Source: CAVQGZ01 sp964356295
GTDB lineage: Bacteria > Actinomycetota > Actinomycetes > Jiangellales > Jiangellaceae
Assembly (NCBI GenBank): GCA_964356295.1
Contig: CAYHHE010000020.1
Location: forward strand, 1 to 39,729
DNA length: 39,729 nt
Direction: 5' to 3'
Shown piece by piece: positions 1 to 11,605 of this stretch. The translations under genes and the position numbers were made by a program. Numbering within the stretch: position 1 is the first letter of the stretch; the number at the start of each line of letters is the position of its first letter. The notes under the pieces are model-generated. The model made no database searches and was not told the origin of the DNA. It was given only the letters and a program-made list of their open reading frames with translations.

Positions 1-126
1 GTCTGCTGCCACGTCAACGGGGTCCACCCCCCGTCAGAGGGGTACCGGTACGCCTCCCGGTTGGGCGTGGCCTTCACCCGGTTCATGAACATGTCGCCTA
101 CCGACGAGCCCGTGTCACTCCGGTAG
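1..126 (+). CDS. C-terminal fragment of an unidentified protein
   Basis: Frame 1 is open from the window edge to a TAG at 124-126 and encodes 41 residues. About 38 of the 41 codons end in G or C, which is the coding bias of the neighbouring genes, so this is probably the real 3' end of a gene cut by the window edge. The peptide contains NGVHPPSEGYR, which loosely resembles the C-terminal DxxHP..GY block of SGNH/GDSL hydrolases, but the usual Asp is Asn here and the fragment is too short to assign. It runs convergently to the acyl-CoA ligase, with a strong hairpin between them. Confidence 0.45.
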   Translation, partial: VCCHVNGVHPPSEGYRYASRLGVAFTRFMNMSPTDEPVSLR

Positions 127-233
127 GCAGGCAGCCCCGTTCCACTCATGTCGCCTCCCCGCGATCCTTCGCCGTCGAACCGACGGTCTCTCGACGCTAC
201 CCGGACGGAAGGCGGCCCATGCAGGGTCCTCCT

Positions 234-271
234 ACCCCTTCTGGGCCAGCCCCGCTGGGTCCAGAAGGGGT
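234..271. terminator. Hairpin terminator between convergent genes
   Basis: A perfect 11-bp inverted repeat (ACCCCTTCTGG at 234-244 and its complement at 261-271) encloses a second 5-bp stem (CCAGC/GCTGG, 246-258). It lies 9 bp beyond the acyl-CoA ligase stop and downstream of the fragment ending at 126, so it can stop transcription from both sides. There is no T-run, which is common for high-GC actinobacterial terminators. Confidence 0.75.
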
Positions 272-279
272 CGCGCCGA

Positions 280-2094
<1,815 letters not shown>

Positions 2095-2140
2095 CCAACC
2101 TCCCCTGGTCGTCTACCGCTGCGGTGCGGTCGTCGGGCCG

Positions 2141-2146
2141 ACGTTA
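2141..2146 (-). promoter_or_regulatory. Possible -10 box for the acyl-CoA ligase gene
   Basis: On the minus strand, TAACGT fits the actinobacterial TANNNT -10 pattern and would give a leader of roughly 40 nt before the ligase start. A GTGAC/GTCAC hairpin lies just upstream, in the 105-bp gap after lepA. No good -35 element is visible at normal spacing. Confidence 0.3.
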
Positions 2147-2199
2147 CCGTGACGTGGCACCCGTCACACCATCGCAGGTGAATGACTGCGGCGCCGGTG

Positions 2200-4065
<1,866 letters not shown>

Positions 4066-4120
4066 GCGTACAGGTCCTCGTCTCTGGGTGCCGGGGCAGC
4101 CCGGACGGGCCGCCCACCTG

Positions 4121-4139
4121 GTGGGACCCAGTGTCCCAC
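4121..4139 (-). terminator. Hairpin after the transglutaminase gene
   Basis: GTGGGAC (4121-4127) and GTCCCAC (4133-4139) form a perfect 7-bp stem with a 5-nt loop. It lies 6 bp past the stop of the transglutaminase-like gene and upstream of lepA, so it probably ends the ATP-grasp operon. Confidence 0.55.
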
Positions 4140-4145
4140 GTGCCC

Positions 4146-5003
4146 TCAGGCCAGTCGCGTGATCTCAACCGCGGCCCCCAGCGAGGACGACCCCCCGCCG
4201 GCGTAGACGCCCTTCACCGGCGCCACGTCCGCGTAGTCCCGCCCGGTGGCGACCAGCACGTGGTCCCGCGCAACCGTGCGCCCGTTCGTGGGGTCGTGAG
4301 CCGCCCACGCGTCGCCGTCCCACGCCTCGATCCAGGCGTGGCTCTCCCCGGTGACGGTCTCACCGATCGCCGCCTCGGCCTTGGGATGCAGGTAGCCCGA
4401 CACGTAGCGGGCGGGGACACCTGCGCTGCGCAGCACCGCGATGGCAATGTGCGCGAAGTCCTGGCACACCCCGCTGCCCGCCTCGAGAGCCTCCAGAGCG
4501 GAGGTGTGCACCTCGGTGGTCCCAGGCGCGTAGCGGATCGACTCCCGCACCCACTCCCCCACCACCAGCGGGGCGTTCCGCGGCTCGCACTGCCCGACGA
4601 GGCGCTCGCCCGCCGCGACGATGCGCACGTCGTGCGGGGTGTACGCGGTGGGCTGCAGGTACTCGACGAAGGGATCGATGAAGGGTTCGCTGCGGACGTC
4701 GTCCCAGGTCAGGTCCTGCGAGCGGGTGACGTCGACCGGCCAGCCGGTCTCCACGACGGCGGTGCCGACGATGACCAGGCTGCGGTGCGGGACGCGCAGG
4801 TCGAGCACGTGCACGACGGTTCCGAAGTAGTCGACGTAGTCGAGCACCCGTCCCACGGGCGTGACCTCGAGCCGGGCCTCCAGCACGACCTGAGCGGGTC
4901 CGGTACGGGGGGTCACCCGCAGCTCGTTGTAGGAGGCGGTCACCGGGTCGTCGTAGCGGTAGTCGGTGACGTGCCGAACGCGCAACCGGGCCGGCCCGCT
5001 CAC
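4146..5003 (-). CDS. Transglutaminase-like cysteine protein
   Basis: A 285-aa protein with an N-terminal bacterial transglutaminase-associated beta domain (about 1-90) and a transglutaminase/protease core (about 150-240). The Cys-His-Asp triad is visible as GSGVCQDFAH (C180), SHAWIEA (H222) and HDPTN (D237), so the enzyme should be active as an amidase, peptidase or crosslinker; the substrate is unknown. It has no signal peptide and is probably cytoplasmic. The GTG start overlaps the alpha-E stop by 4 nt (GTGA), indicating translational coupling. The trio ATP-grasp / alpha-E / transglutaminase is the conserved arrangement seen at Rv2411c-Rv2409c. Comparative genomics suggests these proteins make or process a peptide-like modification, but this is not proven. 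Confidence 0.9.
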   Translation of the reverse strand: MSGPARLRVRHVTDYRYDDPVTASYNELRVTPRTGPAQVVLEARLEVTPVGRVLDYVDYFGTVVHVLDLRVPHRSLVIVGTAVVETGWPVDVTRSQDLTWDDVRSEPFIDPFVEYLQPTAYTPHDVRIVAAGERLVGQCEPRNAPLVVGEWVRESIRYAPGTTEVHTSALEALEAGSGVCQDFAHIAIAVLRSAGVPARYVSGYLHPKAEAAIGETVTGESHAWIEAWDGDAWAAHDPTNGRTVARDHVLVATGRDYADVAPVKGVYAGGGSSSLGAAVEITRLA

Positions 5004-5944
5004 GACACCGCCTCAGCCGACCAGTTGACCGCGGCCGCCTGCCGGAAGAACCTGTCGGCCACCGCCTCGTGCGCCCAGGTCATCGAGTGCTGGACGTCGG
5101 TGAGGATCCTGGGCAGCTCCTCGGTCAGGGTGCGCGGCTCGCTGTAGGCGAGGTTGGCCCGGGCGGCCCCCACGATGCGCCGGGCCCGGCTCACCACAGC
5201 GACCCGCTCGGTCTCGGGCTCGAGGGCCGCGAGCACGGTCTCGGCCTCACCGAGGGCGTGCAGCAGGGACCGCGGGAACAGCTGGTTGCGGACCAGGAAC
5301 TGAACGACCCCGTCGGGGGTGAGCTTGCCGCGGTGCGAGCGCAGGTAGGCCTCGTAGCCCCCGGCGCTGCGCAGCAGCAGCACCCACGCCGACGACGGCC
5401 CTCCCCAGCGCACCTCCGCCGAGAGGAGCCTGGCGGTCATGTCCACCCTTTCCAGGCTCCGCCCGAGCACCAGGAACTGCCAGCCGTCGTCACGGCTCAT
5501 GGTCGAGTCGACGTACCCGGCGAACAGTGCGGCGCGGCGCCGGATGAACGCGAGGAACCCGTCCGGGCCACGCCGGCGGGCCAGGGCCCGCTCCCCGGGC
5601 AGCCTGATGGACGTGGCGTTGAGGCACTCCCACATCTCCGCCGACATCACCTCGCGCACCCCGCGGGCGTTCTCCCGGGCAGCCAGCAGGCTGCCGGCCG
5701 CCGAGGTGGGCTCCTCAGAGGAGTAGCCCAGGGTCTCCATGACGTCGGAGACGGTGAGCATCTGCCCGGTTGAGACCTCGGCGCCCATGACGGCCAGCAG
5801 GCGCCGGCATCCGGCGTCGACCCCTTCTGGGTCCAGGCCGTACAGGCGTCCGTGGATGTGGCTGTCCAGGATGCGTCCGGTGTCGTCGGCCCGCTCGACG
5901 TAGCGGCCGATCCAGTACAGCGACTCGGCGATGCGGCTCAGCAC
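5000..5944 (-). CDS. Alpha-E domain protein (DUF403)
   Basis: A 314-aa, mostly alpha-helical protein of the alpha-E (DUF403) family. The N-terminus MLSRIAESLYWIGRYVERAD is the family signature, which fixes the start at the GTG at 5942-5944. Longer reading frames run upstream through the assembly gap and are not real. The start lies within the last codons of the ATP-grasp gene (7-nt overlap) and the stop overlaps the transglutaminase start, so the three genes should be made in step. The biochemical role is unknown. The family is almost always found beside circularly permuted ATP-grasp ligases and transglutaminase-like proteins, and is thought to act in the same peptide-ligation or tagging process. 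Confidence 0.9.
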   Translation of the reverse strand: MLSRIAESLYWIGRYVERADDTGRILDSHIHGRLYGLDPEGVDAGCRRLLAVMGAEVSTGQMLTVSDVMETLGYSSEEPTSAAGSLLAARENARGVREVMSAEMWECLNATSIRLPGERALARRRGPDGFLAFIRRRAALFAGYVDSTMSRDDGWQFLVLGRSLERVDMTARLLSAEVRWGGPSSAWVLLLRSAGGYEAYLRSHRGKLTPDGVVQFLVRNQLFPRSLLHALGEAETVLAALEPETERVAVVSRARRIVGAARANLAYSEPRTLTEELPRILTDVQHSMTWAHEAVADRFFRQAAAVNWSAEAVS

Positions 5945-7710
5945 GACCGCTCCCCACTGACGACCTGACCCGACGCCTGTTGCTGTTGCTGNNNNNNNNN
6001 NNNNNNNNNNNNNNNNNNNNNNNNNNNNNNNNNNNNNNNNNNNNNNNNNNNNNNNNNNNNNNNNNNNNNNNNNNNNNNNNNNNNNNNNNNNTGCTGCTGC
6101 TGCTCGGGCGCGGAGTCGTCCCACGGCCCGACCACGAGCGCGTCCAGCGGTGCCTCCTCCTCGGCAGGCTCGTCCTCGTCGTCGCGGATGACCGGGATCT
6201 CGGTGGTGCTGACCAGGGTGATCGGCTGGAAGGTGCCGGTCTCGGTGAGGTGGCCCGAGAGCACCCAGGTGTCCTTGCTGCCGCCGCCCTGGCTGGAGTT
6301 GACGATGAGGGAGCCACGGCGCAGGGCCACCCGGGTCAGCCCGCCCGGCAGCACCCACACCCGCTCCCCGTCGTGCACAGCGAACGGGCGCAGGTCGAGG
6401 TGGCGCGGCTCGAGCTGGCCGTTGACGAAGGTGGGGGCGGTGGATAGGGAGACCACCGGCTGGGCGATCCAGTTGCGCGGGTCGGCGACGACGCGGTCGC
6501 GAGTGCGCTGCAGGGTCGCCTCGTCGGCGCGCGGGCCGATCACGATGCCCTTGCCGCCGGAGGCGTCCACCGGCTTGAGCACCATCTCGTCGAGCCGGTC
6601 CAGGACGTACCCACGCTGGTCGGGGTCCTCGAGCCGATAGGTGTCCACGTTGTACAGGATCGGCTCCTCGTTGGAGTAGTACCGGATCAGGTCAGGGACG
6701 TAGGAGTACAGCAGCTTGTCGTCGGCCACGCCGTTGCCGACACCGTTGGCGATGGTCACCGAGCCGAACCGGGCGGCCCCGAGGATGCCCGGCACGCCCA
6801 GCAGCGACTCGGCCCGAAAGTGCACCGGGTCGAGGAACTCGTCGTCGATGCGTCGGTAGATCACGTCCACGCGTCGCTCGCCCTCGGTGGTGCGCATGAA
6901 CACCACCCCGTCGCGGACGACGAGGTCTCGGCCCTCGACGAGCTCGACCCCCATGGCCCGGGCCAGCAGGGTGTGCTCGACGTAGGCGGAGTTGAACACT
7001 CCGGGGGTGAGCAGGGCGACGACCGGGTCGTCGACGGCGGGGGCGGTCGCCTGGAGTGCCGCGAGCAGCCGTGCCGGGTAGTCGTCCACGCTGCGGATGG
7101 GCAGCGAGCCGAAGAGGTCCGGGAAGACCCTCGTCATCGCCTGGCGGTTCTCGATGACGTAGGAGACCCCGGACGGGGTGCGGATGTTGTCCTCCAGAAC
7201 CCGGAACCTGCCCTGCTCGTCTCGGATGAGGTCGATCCCGGACACGTGGATGCGGACCCCGCGGACCGGTCGGATGCCGTACGCCGCACGGTGGAAGTGC
7301 TTGGAGGTCATGACGACCCGCCGCGGCACGACCTTGTCCGCGAGCACCTCACCTCGCAGGTACAGGTCGTCGAGGAACTGCTCGAGGGCCCGCACCCGCT
7401 GCTGGACGCCGCGCTCGACCTCGTACCAGTCGTCGGCATCGATCACCCGGGGGACCGGGTCGAGCGGGAACGGCCGCTCCTCGCCGGAGAAGGAGAAGGT
7501 GACGCCTTGGTCGGCGTAGGCGTTGGCCAGCAGGTCCGCCCGGGCGGTCATCTCGTCGGTCGACAGCGCACTCACCGCACGCAGCACGTCGTAGTAGGGA
7601 GCCCGGGCACGCCCAGCACGGGACACGGCCTCGTCCCAGGAGCCCACCCGAGCCCGCTCGAAGGTGCTCAGGTACCCCTCGACGAGTCGGCTTGCCGCGT
7701 CCGCCGTCAT
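5938..7710 (-). CDS. Circularly permuted ATP-grasp protein with poly-Gln tail
   Basis: This belongs to the DUF404/DUF407 circularly permuted ATP-grasp type 2 family, predicted amide/peptide ligases. Visible blocks include RVLEDNIRTPSGVSYVIENR, ANGVGNGVADDK, MVLKPVDASGGKGIVIGPR and the late FVNGQLEPRHLDLRPFAV and LIVNSSQGGGSKDTWVL, so both halves of the ATP-grasp fold are present. After an acidic linker (DDEDEPAEEEAP) the protein runs into glutamines, a 100-N gap, five more glutamines (alternating CAG/CAA) and a short ASGQVVSGERSC end. Both sides of the gap read in the same Gln frame, so this is one gene whose true length is unknown. The ATG at 7708-7710 has a TACGAT box 8 nt upstream, suggesting a leaderless mRNA. 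It is the first gene of the operon with alpha-E and transglutaminase. Confidence 0.9.
   Translation of the reverse strand: MTADAASRLVEGYLSTFERARVGSWDEAVSRAGRARAPYYDVLRAVSALSTDEMTARADLLANAYADQGVTFSFSGEERPFPLDPVPRVIDADDWYEVERGVQQRVRALEQFLDDLYLRGEVLADKVVPRRVVMTSKHFHRAAYGIRPVRGVRIHVSGIDLIRDEQGRFRVLEDNIRTPSGVSYVIENRQAMTRVFPDLFGSLPIRSVDDYPARLLAALQATAPAVDDPVVALLTPGVFNSAYVEHTLLARAMGVELVEGRDLVVRDGVVFMRTTEGERRVDVIYRRIDDEFLDPVHFRAESLLGVPGILGAARFGSVTIANGVGNGVADDKLLYSYVPDLIRYYSNEEPILYNVDTYRLEDPDQRGYVLDRLDEMVLKPVDASGGKGIVIGPRADEATLQRTRDRVVADPRNWIAQPVVSLSTAPTFVNGQLEPRHLDLRPFAVHDGERVWVLPGGLTRVALRRGSLIVNSSQGGGSKDTWVLSGHLTETGTFQPITLVSTTEIPVIRDDEDEPAEEEAPLDALVVGPWDDSAPEQQQXXXXXXXXXXXXXXXXXXXXXXXXXXXXXXXXXXQQQQQASGQVVSGERSC
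5977..6103. repeat. CAG/CAA (poly-Gln) repeat containing an assembly gap
   Basis: Left of the gap the plus strand reads CTG TTG CTG TTG CTG (5977-5991). Right of the 100 Ns (5992-6091) it reads TGCTGCTGCTGCT (6092-6104). Read on the minus strand, both flanks encode glutamine at the C-terminus of the ATP-grasp protein. The round gap size shows it is a placeholder, so the number of repeats is unknown. Confidence 0.85.
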
Positions 7711-7718
7711 GACCGCTG

Positions 7719-7724
7719 ATCGTA
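7719..7724 (-). promoter_or_regulatory. -10 box for the ATP-grasp operon
   Basis: TACGAT on the minus strand lies 8 nt before the ATG at 7710. At the usual 6-8 nt from -10 to the transcription start, the mRNA would begin at or next to the start codon. No Shine-Dalgarno sequence is visible, which agrees with leaderless translation. Confidence 0.5.
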
Positions 7725-7743
7725 GGCGGGGGGTTCTCGCTGG

Positions 7744-7749
7744 TAGTCT
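7744..7749 (+). promoter_or_regulatory. Possible -10 box for rpsT
   Basis: TAGTCT on the plus strand fits TANNNT and lies about 90 bp before rpsT. It is only 20 bp from the divergent -10 box of the ATP-grasp operon, so the two promoters would overlap in the 128-bp intergenic region. The -35 element is unclear. Confidence 0.35.
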
Positions 7750-7838
7750 TGGTCCTCGGAGCCTGCGTACCGACTGCCCCTGCCCTCCTCGCACCGCTCC
7801 CCCGACTCCACGTCCCGACCTGAAGGCATGTCACCCCC

Positions 7839-8096
7839 ATGGCGAACATCAAGTCCCAGAAGAAGCGCAACCTGACCAACGAGAAGCGCCGGCAGCGCAA
7901 CAAGACGGTCAAGTCGTCGGTCAAGACGACGGTGCGCAGGTTCCGTGAGGCCGCTGACGCCGGTGCGGCTGACGCGAAGGATCTGGCCCAAGACGCCACC
8001 CGGGCGCTGGACAAGGCCGCGAGCAAGGGCGTCATCCACAAGAACCAGGCGGCCAACCGCAAGTCGGCGATCGCCAAGCGCGCCGCCTCGCTGTAG
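7839..8096 (+). CDS. rpsT: 30S ribosomal protein S20
   Basis: An 85-aa, strongly basic protein that binds 16S rRNA in the body of the small subunit. The N-terminus MANIKSQKKRNLTNEKRRQR and the C-terminal VIHKNQAANRKSAIAKRAASL are typical of actinobacterial S20, and the length is normal. GAAGG lies 12 nt before the ATG. It is the only plus-strand gene between 280 and 16523, as in M. tuberculosis (Rv2412), where rpsT also sits between holA and the ATP-grasp gene. S20 genes are commonly autoregulated, but no leader structure can be called here. Confidence 0.97.
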   Translation: MANIKSQKKRNLTNEKRRQRNKTVKSSVKTTVRRFREAADAGAADAKDLAQDATRALDKAASKGVIHKNQAANRKSAIAKRAASL

Positions 8097-8139
8097 GTAC
8101 CAGGGCACCAGGGACTAGGGCACGGGCGCAGGGACGGCG

Positions 8140-8161
8140 AGCCGGAGTCGGCTGGCCGGCT
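8140..8161. terminator. Hairpin between convergent rpsT and holA
   Basis: AGCCGG (8140-8145) pairs with CCGGCT (8156-8161) across a 10-nt loop, 44 bp past the rpsT stop and overlapping the holA stop codon. It may act in both directions. There is no T-run. Confidence 0.45.
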
Positions 8162-9146
8162 AGTGGCCCGCACGGGCCTCGCCGATGGCGAGGACCGTGG
8201 CCGACAGCGCCAAGGCTGGGTCGAACGACGCGCCCTTGATCGCGAGGTCGGCTGAGGCGACCGCGCGAAGAGCCTGCGCGAGCCCGCTCGCCGACCACCC
8301 GCGCAGCTGACCCCGCAGCACCCGCACCTTCCACGACGGAACTCCCAGGTCACGCGCCACATCGGTGTCCCGATACCCTCGCGGGACGGCGCTGAGCCTG
8401 GCGAGCGTTCGCAGCGACGCGGCGAGGGCACCGACGACCAGCACCGGGTCTGTGCCACTGGCCATTGCCCACCCCAGCTCGGCAAGTGCCCGCTCGCTCT
8501 GACCAGTGACCGCCAGGTCGGCAACTGCCCATCCCTTGACCTCGGCGCGGCCGCCCACGTACTGCTCGATGAGGTCGACGGTCACGGTTCCGTCGCTGTC
8601 GGCCACGAGCTGCTCGGTCATCGAGGCCAGGGTGCGCAGGTCGTTGCCCAAGACTTCGACGAGGCGGGTCGCGGCGGCGCGCTCGATGCGTCCCCGCTGG
8701 TCACGCGCCTCGCCCAAGACGAAGTCGAGCACATCCTCCGCGCGTTTGAGCGGGTCACAGCGCACCTCGACCACGCCGCTGCGGCGCAGCGCGTCCAGCA
8801 GCCGCTTGCCCTTGCTGCCTGCCAGGTGGACCAGCACAAGCACCGCACCGTCCGGAGGATCGGCCGCCAACCGCGCGAGCTCAGCCGCCAGGTCCTCCGA
8901 CGCCTGGTCGAGTCCGTCGATCACCGCCACCCGGGTCGCGGCGAACAGGGACGGACTGAGCATCTCGGCAAGCCCAGCAGCGCCGGTCTCGGCCGCCTGG
9001 ACCGTCGAGACGTCCACTTCGGGGTCGCCGTGCCGGGCCCGGCTGAGCACGTCGGCGACGGCCCTCTCGGCCAGGAAGCTGTCCGAGCCCGACACCAGCG
9101 TGACCGGCGGAGGCGGCGTGGTCGCTCGGGTCACGCCGGCGAGCAT
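8160..9146 (-). CDS. holA: DNA polymerase III subunit delta
   Basis: A 328-aa clamp-loader subunit that opens the beta sliding clamp during replication. It shows the HolA N-terminal fold (LVSGSDSFLAERAV near residue 17), the middle domain ending in LIEQYVGGRAEVKGWAVADLAVTG, and the helical C-terminal collar domain (ASLRTLARLSAV to the end). It has no Walker A motif, as expected for delta. The ATG start lies inside the comEC end (16-nt overlap), so translation is coupled to comEC. The comEC-holA pairing is common in bacteria. The gene ends in TAG inside the hairpin shared with rpsT. Confidence 0.95.
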   Translation of the reverse strand: MLAGVTRATTPPPPVTLVSGSDSFLAERAVADVLSRARHGDPEVDVSTVQAAETGAAGLAEMLSPSLFAATRVAVIDGLDQASEDLAAELARLAADPPDGAVLVLVHLAGSKGKRLLDALRRSGVVEVRCDPLKRAEDVLDFVLGEARDQRGRIERAAATRLVEVLGNDLRTLASMTEQLVADSDGTVTVDLIEQYVGGRAEVKGWAVADLAVTGQSERALAELGWAMASGTDPVLVVGALAASLRTLARLSAVPRGYRDTDVARDLGVPSWKVRVLRGQLRGWSASGLAQALRAVASADLAIKGASFDPALALSATVLAIGEARAGH

Positions 9147-11605
9147 GCCATGGCGGTCGGTGGCGCCCGGTCTCCGGCCGGACGCTGGCGCCGGCGTCTC
9201 ACCAGGCTCAACCCGCTTCGGCCTGGCTCGTCGGGATCGGCCACGACGGCGAGGTCACCGTCGGTGTCCGTACGCAGCACCGTTGCGCCCATCGCCTTCA
9301 ACGCAGCGATCGTCCCCGCACCAGGGTGCGCGTAGGTGTTGTCGGCACCGACGCTGACGATCGCCGCGGCCGGACTGGTCGCTTCGAGGAAGGCGGGGTC
9401 CTGGTCTGCCGATCCGTGGTGCGGGACCTTGAGGATGTCGACGTCGAGATCCGGCCCACGCCCCAGCGCACGCTGAGCAGCCGGCTCGATGTCCCCGGTG
9501 AACAGCACCGAGACGCCGTCCACCTCGGCGCGTAGCACGACGCTGGCCTGGTTCGGGGTCGAGCCCACCGACCGGATGATCCGGGTCGGCCCGAGCACGG
9601 TCCACCACACGTCCCCGACCCGGGTCCGCTGCCCTGGTTCGGCCGCCACCACCTCCACCCGGTGGGTACGCGCCCACCGGCGTAGCTCGTCGGCCTGCTT
9701 TTGTGGCTCGTCGTGCGGGCCGATGACGACGACGCCCACGTCGCGACCCGCGCCGACACCGGCCGTTCCACCGACGTGGTCAGCGTGGAAGTGGCTGATC
9801 ACCACCGCCGGCACGCTGCTCACCTCCAGGTCGTCCAGGCACCGGTCGACGGCTGTCGGGTCGGGTCCGGTGTCGACGACGACGGCGGCGTGGGCTCCGG
9901 CGCGCAGCACCAATGCGTCTCCTTGCCCGACGTCGCAGGCGACCACGATCCAGCCCGGTGGTGGCCATCCGGCCAGGACGCCCGGCCGCAGCAGCAGCAC
10001 AGCCAGCGCGAGGCAGGCCACCGCGGACAGCACCGGGGAGCGCAGCATCGTCGGGACCGCGAAGACCACCAGCGCGGCCAGCACTCCGGCGACCGCGGCG
10101 CCCCACGTCCACGGCAGGACCGTTCCCGGCAGGTCAGCGAACCGCTCGGCCACCAGGACGATCCACCCGGACGGAAGCATGGCGGCCACGGCCAGGACGT
10201 GGGCCAGCGGCGGTGCCAGCAGTCCTGCCCCGGCGCATGCCAGGCCGAGCACGGTGGCCAGCGGCACCGCCGGCGCCGCCAGGACGTTCGCGGGGATGGC
10301 ACTCAGGCTCATCTCGCCCGTCATGGCGACCAGCAGCGGGGTGCAGGTCAGCTGGGCCGCCAGGGGCACCGCCAGGGCCGCGGCCACGGGCATCGGCATC
10401 CAGCGCCGGCCGGCGTGGGTCCACGGCCGTGCGAGGATGACGATGCCAGCGGTGGCCGCGCACGACAGGGCGAACCCGATGCTTCGCGCCAGCCATGGGT
10501 CGACCAGCAGCAGCACGAGGACGGCCAGGGCCAGCGGACCGACCCCGCCGCGCCCCCCTCCCACGAGCAGGCCGAGCACCACGACGACCCCCATGGCCGA
10601 GGCCCGGACGACGCTCGGGTCCGGGCGTGCCATCAGGACGAACCCGACGATGGACGCCAACCCCACGAGCGGCAGGGCCCACCGCCGGACGCCGCTCCAC
10701 CGCGCGAGCCCCAGCACGACCCCGAGCACGATGGCGACGTTCGCCCCGCTGACCGCGGTGAGATGAGCCAGCCCAGTCCGACGCAGGTCCTCCCGCAAGG
10801 TGGCGGGCAGCAGCGTCTCGTCACCGACCACCAGGGACGGCAGCAGACCTGCCGGACCTGCGGGCAGCCCGTCCACGGCCTCGCGCAGCGCTCGACGTGG
10901 CGGGTCGGCCCAGGCGAGGGGGCTGAGCGAGCGCCCGAGCACGTGTGGGTCCTCGGACACCAGGACGATGACCGCAACCGGTCCAGCGCGCGATGGCAGG
11001 CGCAGTCGGCCCGCAGCCTCCACCACGGTGCCAGGCCGGAGCCTCGCCCAGGTCGACGGGGCGAGCACGACGACCGGCGTGTCGATCTGGGTGGGAGGTG
11101 GGCGGGCTCCACCGGCACCGGTGGCGTGCAACGCCTGGGCGGTCAGGCGAACCTGGTCCCGCTGCCAGGACGGCGCCCCCGGCGGGAGCGCCCGCGGCAT
11201 CGGGTCGCTGCTCAGCCTCAGACGCAGGGTGACGGCGGTGCGCTCCCGTGCGGCCTCGTCCAGCGGACCCGACACCATCGCCGATACGCGCCCCTGGCCA
11301 ACCGTCCAGCCGGCCACTCCCACCAGCAGCGCCAGCGCCAGCATCGGGGCCATGGATCGACGCCGGCCTCCCGCCCAATGCCCCGGCAGCGCTGCCACGC
11401 CGACGGCACACGAGAGGCAGACCGCGCCCACCAGGGCAGGCCCAGCCGGGGACTGCGCCCACCAGGGGGTGGGCATCTGGGTGGGGACTGCGCCGGTGGC
11501 GACGAAGGCACCGACCCAGCACGTGATCGCGGCCGGCACGAGGCGGACATCCCCAGGCCCCAGGCGCGACTGTGACGCGCCGCGATGCTCCTGCCGCCTG
11601 GTCAC
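9131..11605 (-). CDS. comEC: ComEC/Rec2 DNA-uptake channel protein
   Basis: An 824-aa polytopic membrane protein predicted to carry single-stranded DNA across the inner membrane. It has N-terminal membrane helices, a soluble OB-like region (about 110-230) and the Competence domain with HLTAVSGANVAIVLG and many hydrophobic helices (about 270-560). The C-terminal metallo-beta-lactamase domain has HFHADHVGG (about 605), FTGDIE and KVPHHGS, with the metal ligands intact. The size is normal for actinobacterial ComEC. The GTG start overlaps the comEA stop by 4 nt and the 3' end overlaps holA. The protein is complete and looks functional, but natural transformation in this organism is not shown by the sequence. 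Confidence 0.95.
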   Translation of the reverse strand: MTRRQEHRGASQSRLGPGDVRLVPAAITCWVGAFVATGAVPTQMPTPWWAQSPAGPALVGAVCLSCAVGVAALPGHWAGGRRRSMAPMLALALLVGVAGWTVGQGRVSAMVSGPLDEAARERTAVTLRLRLSSDPMPRALPPGAPSWQRDQVRLTAQALHATGAGGARPPPTQIDTPVVVLAPSTWARLRPGTVVEAAGRLRLPSRAGPVAVIVLVSEDPHVLGRSLSPLAWADPPRRALREAVDGLPAGPAGLLPSLVVGDETLLPATLREDLRRTGLAHLTAVSGANVAIVLGVVLGLARWSGVRRWALPLVGLASIVGFVLMARPDPSVVRASAMGVVVVLGLLVGGGRGGVGPLALAVLVLLLVDPWLARSIGFALSCAATAGIVILARPWTHAGRRWMPMPVAAALAVPLAAQLTCTPLLVAMTGEMSLSAIPANVLAAPAVPLATVLGLACAGAGLLAPPLAHVLAVAAMLPSGWIVLVAERFADLPGTVLPWTWGAAVAGVLAALVVFAVPTMLRSPVLSAVACLALAVLLLRPGVLAGWPPPGWIVVACDVGQGDALVLRAGAHAAVVVDTGPDPTAVDRCLDDLEVSSVPAVVISHFHADHVGGTAGVGAGRDVGVVVIGPHDEPQKQADELRRWARTHRVEVVAAEPGQRTRVGDVWWTVLGPTRIIRSVGSTPNQASVVLRAEVDGVSVLFTGDIEPAAQRALGRGPDLDVDILKVPHHGSADQDPAFLEATSPAAAIVSVGADNTYAHPGAGTIAALKAMGATVLRTDTDGDLAVVADPDEPGRSGLSLVRRRRQRPAGDRAPPTAMACSPA

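Noticed and set aside
5000..6358. A 452-aa alpha-E frame that runs back through the N gap
   Set aside because: The frame passes through Ns and through the ATP-grasp gene in another frame. The family N-terminus starts at 5944.
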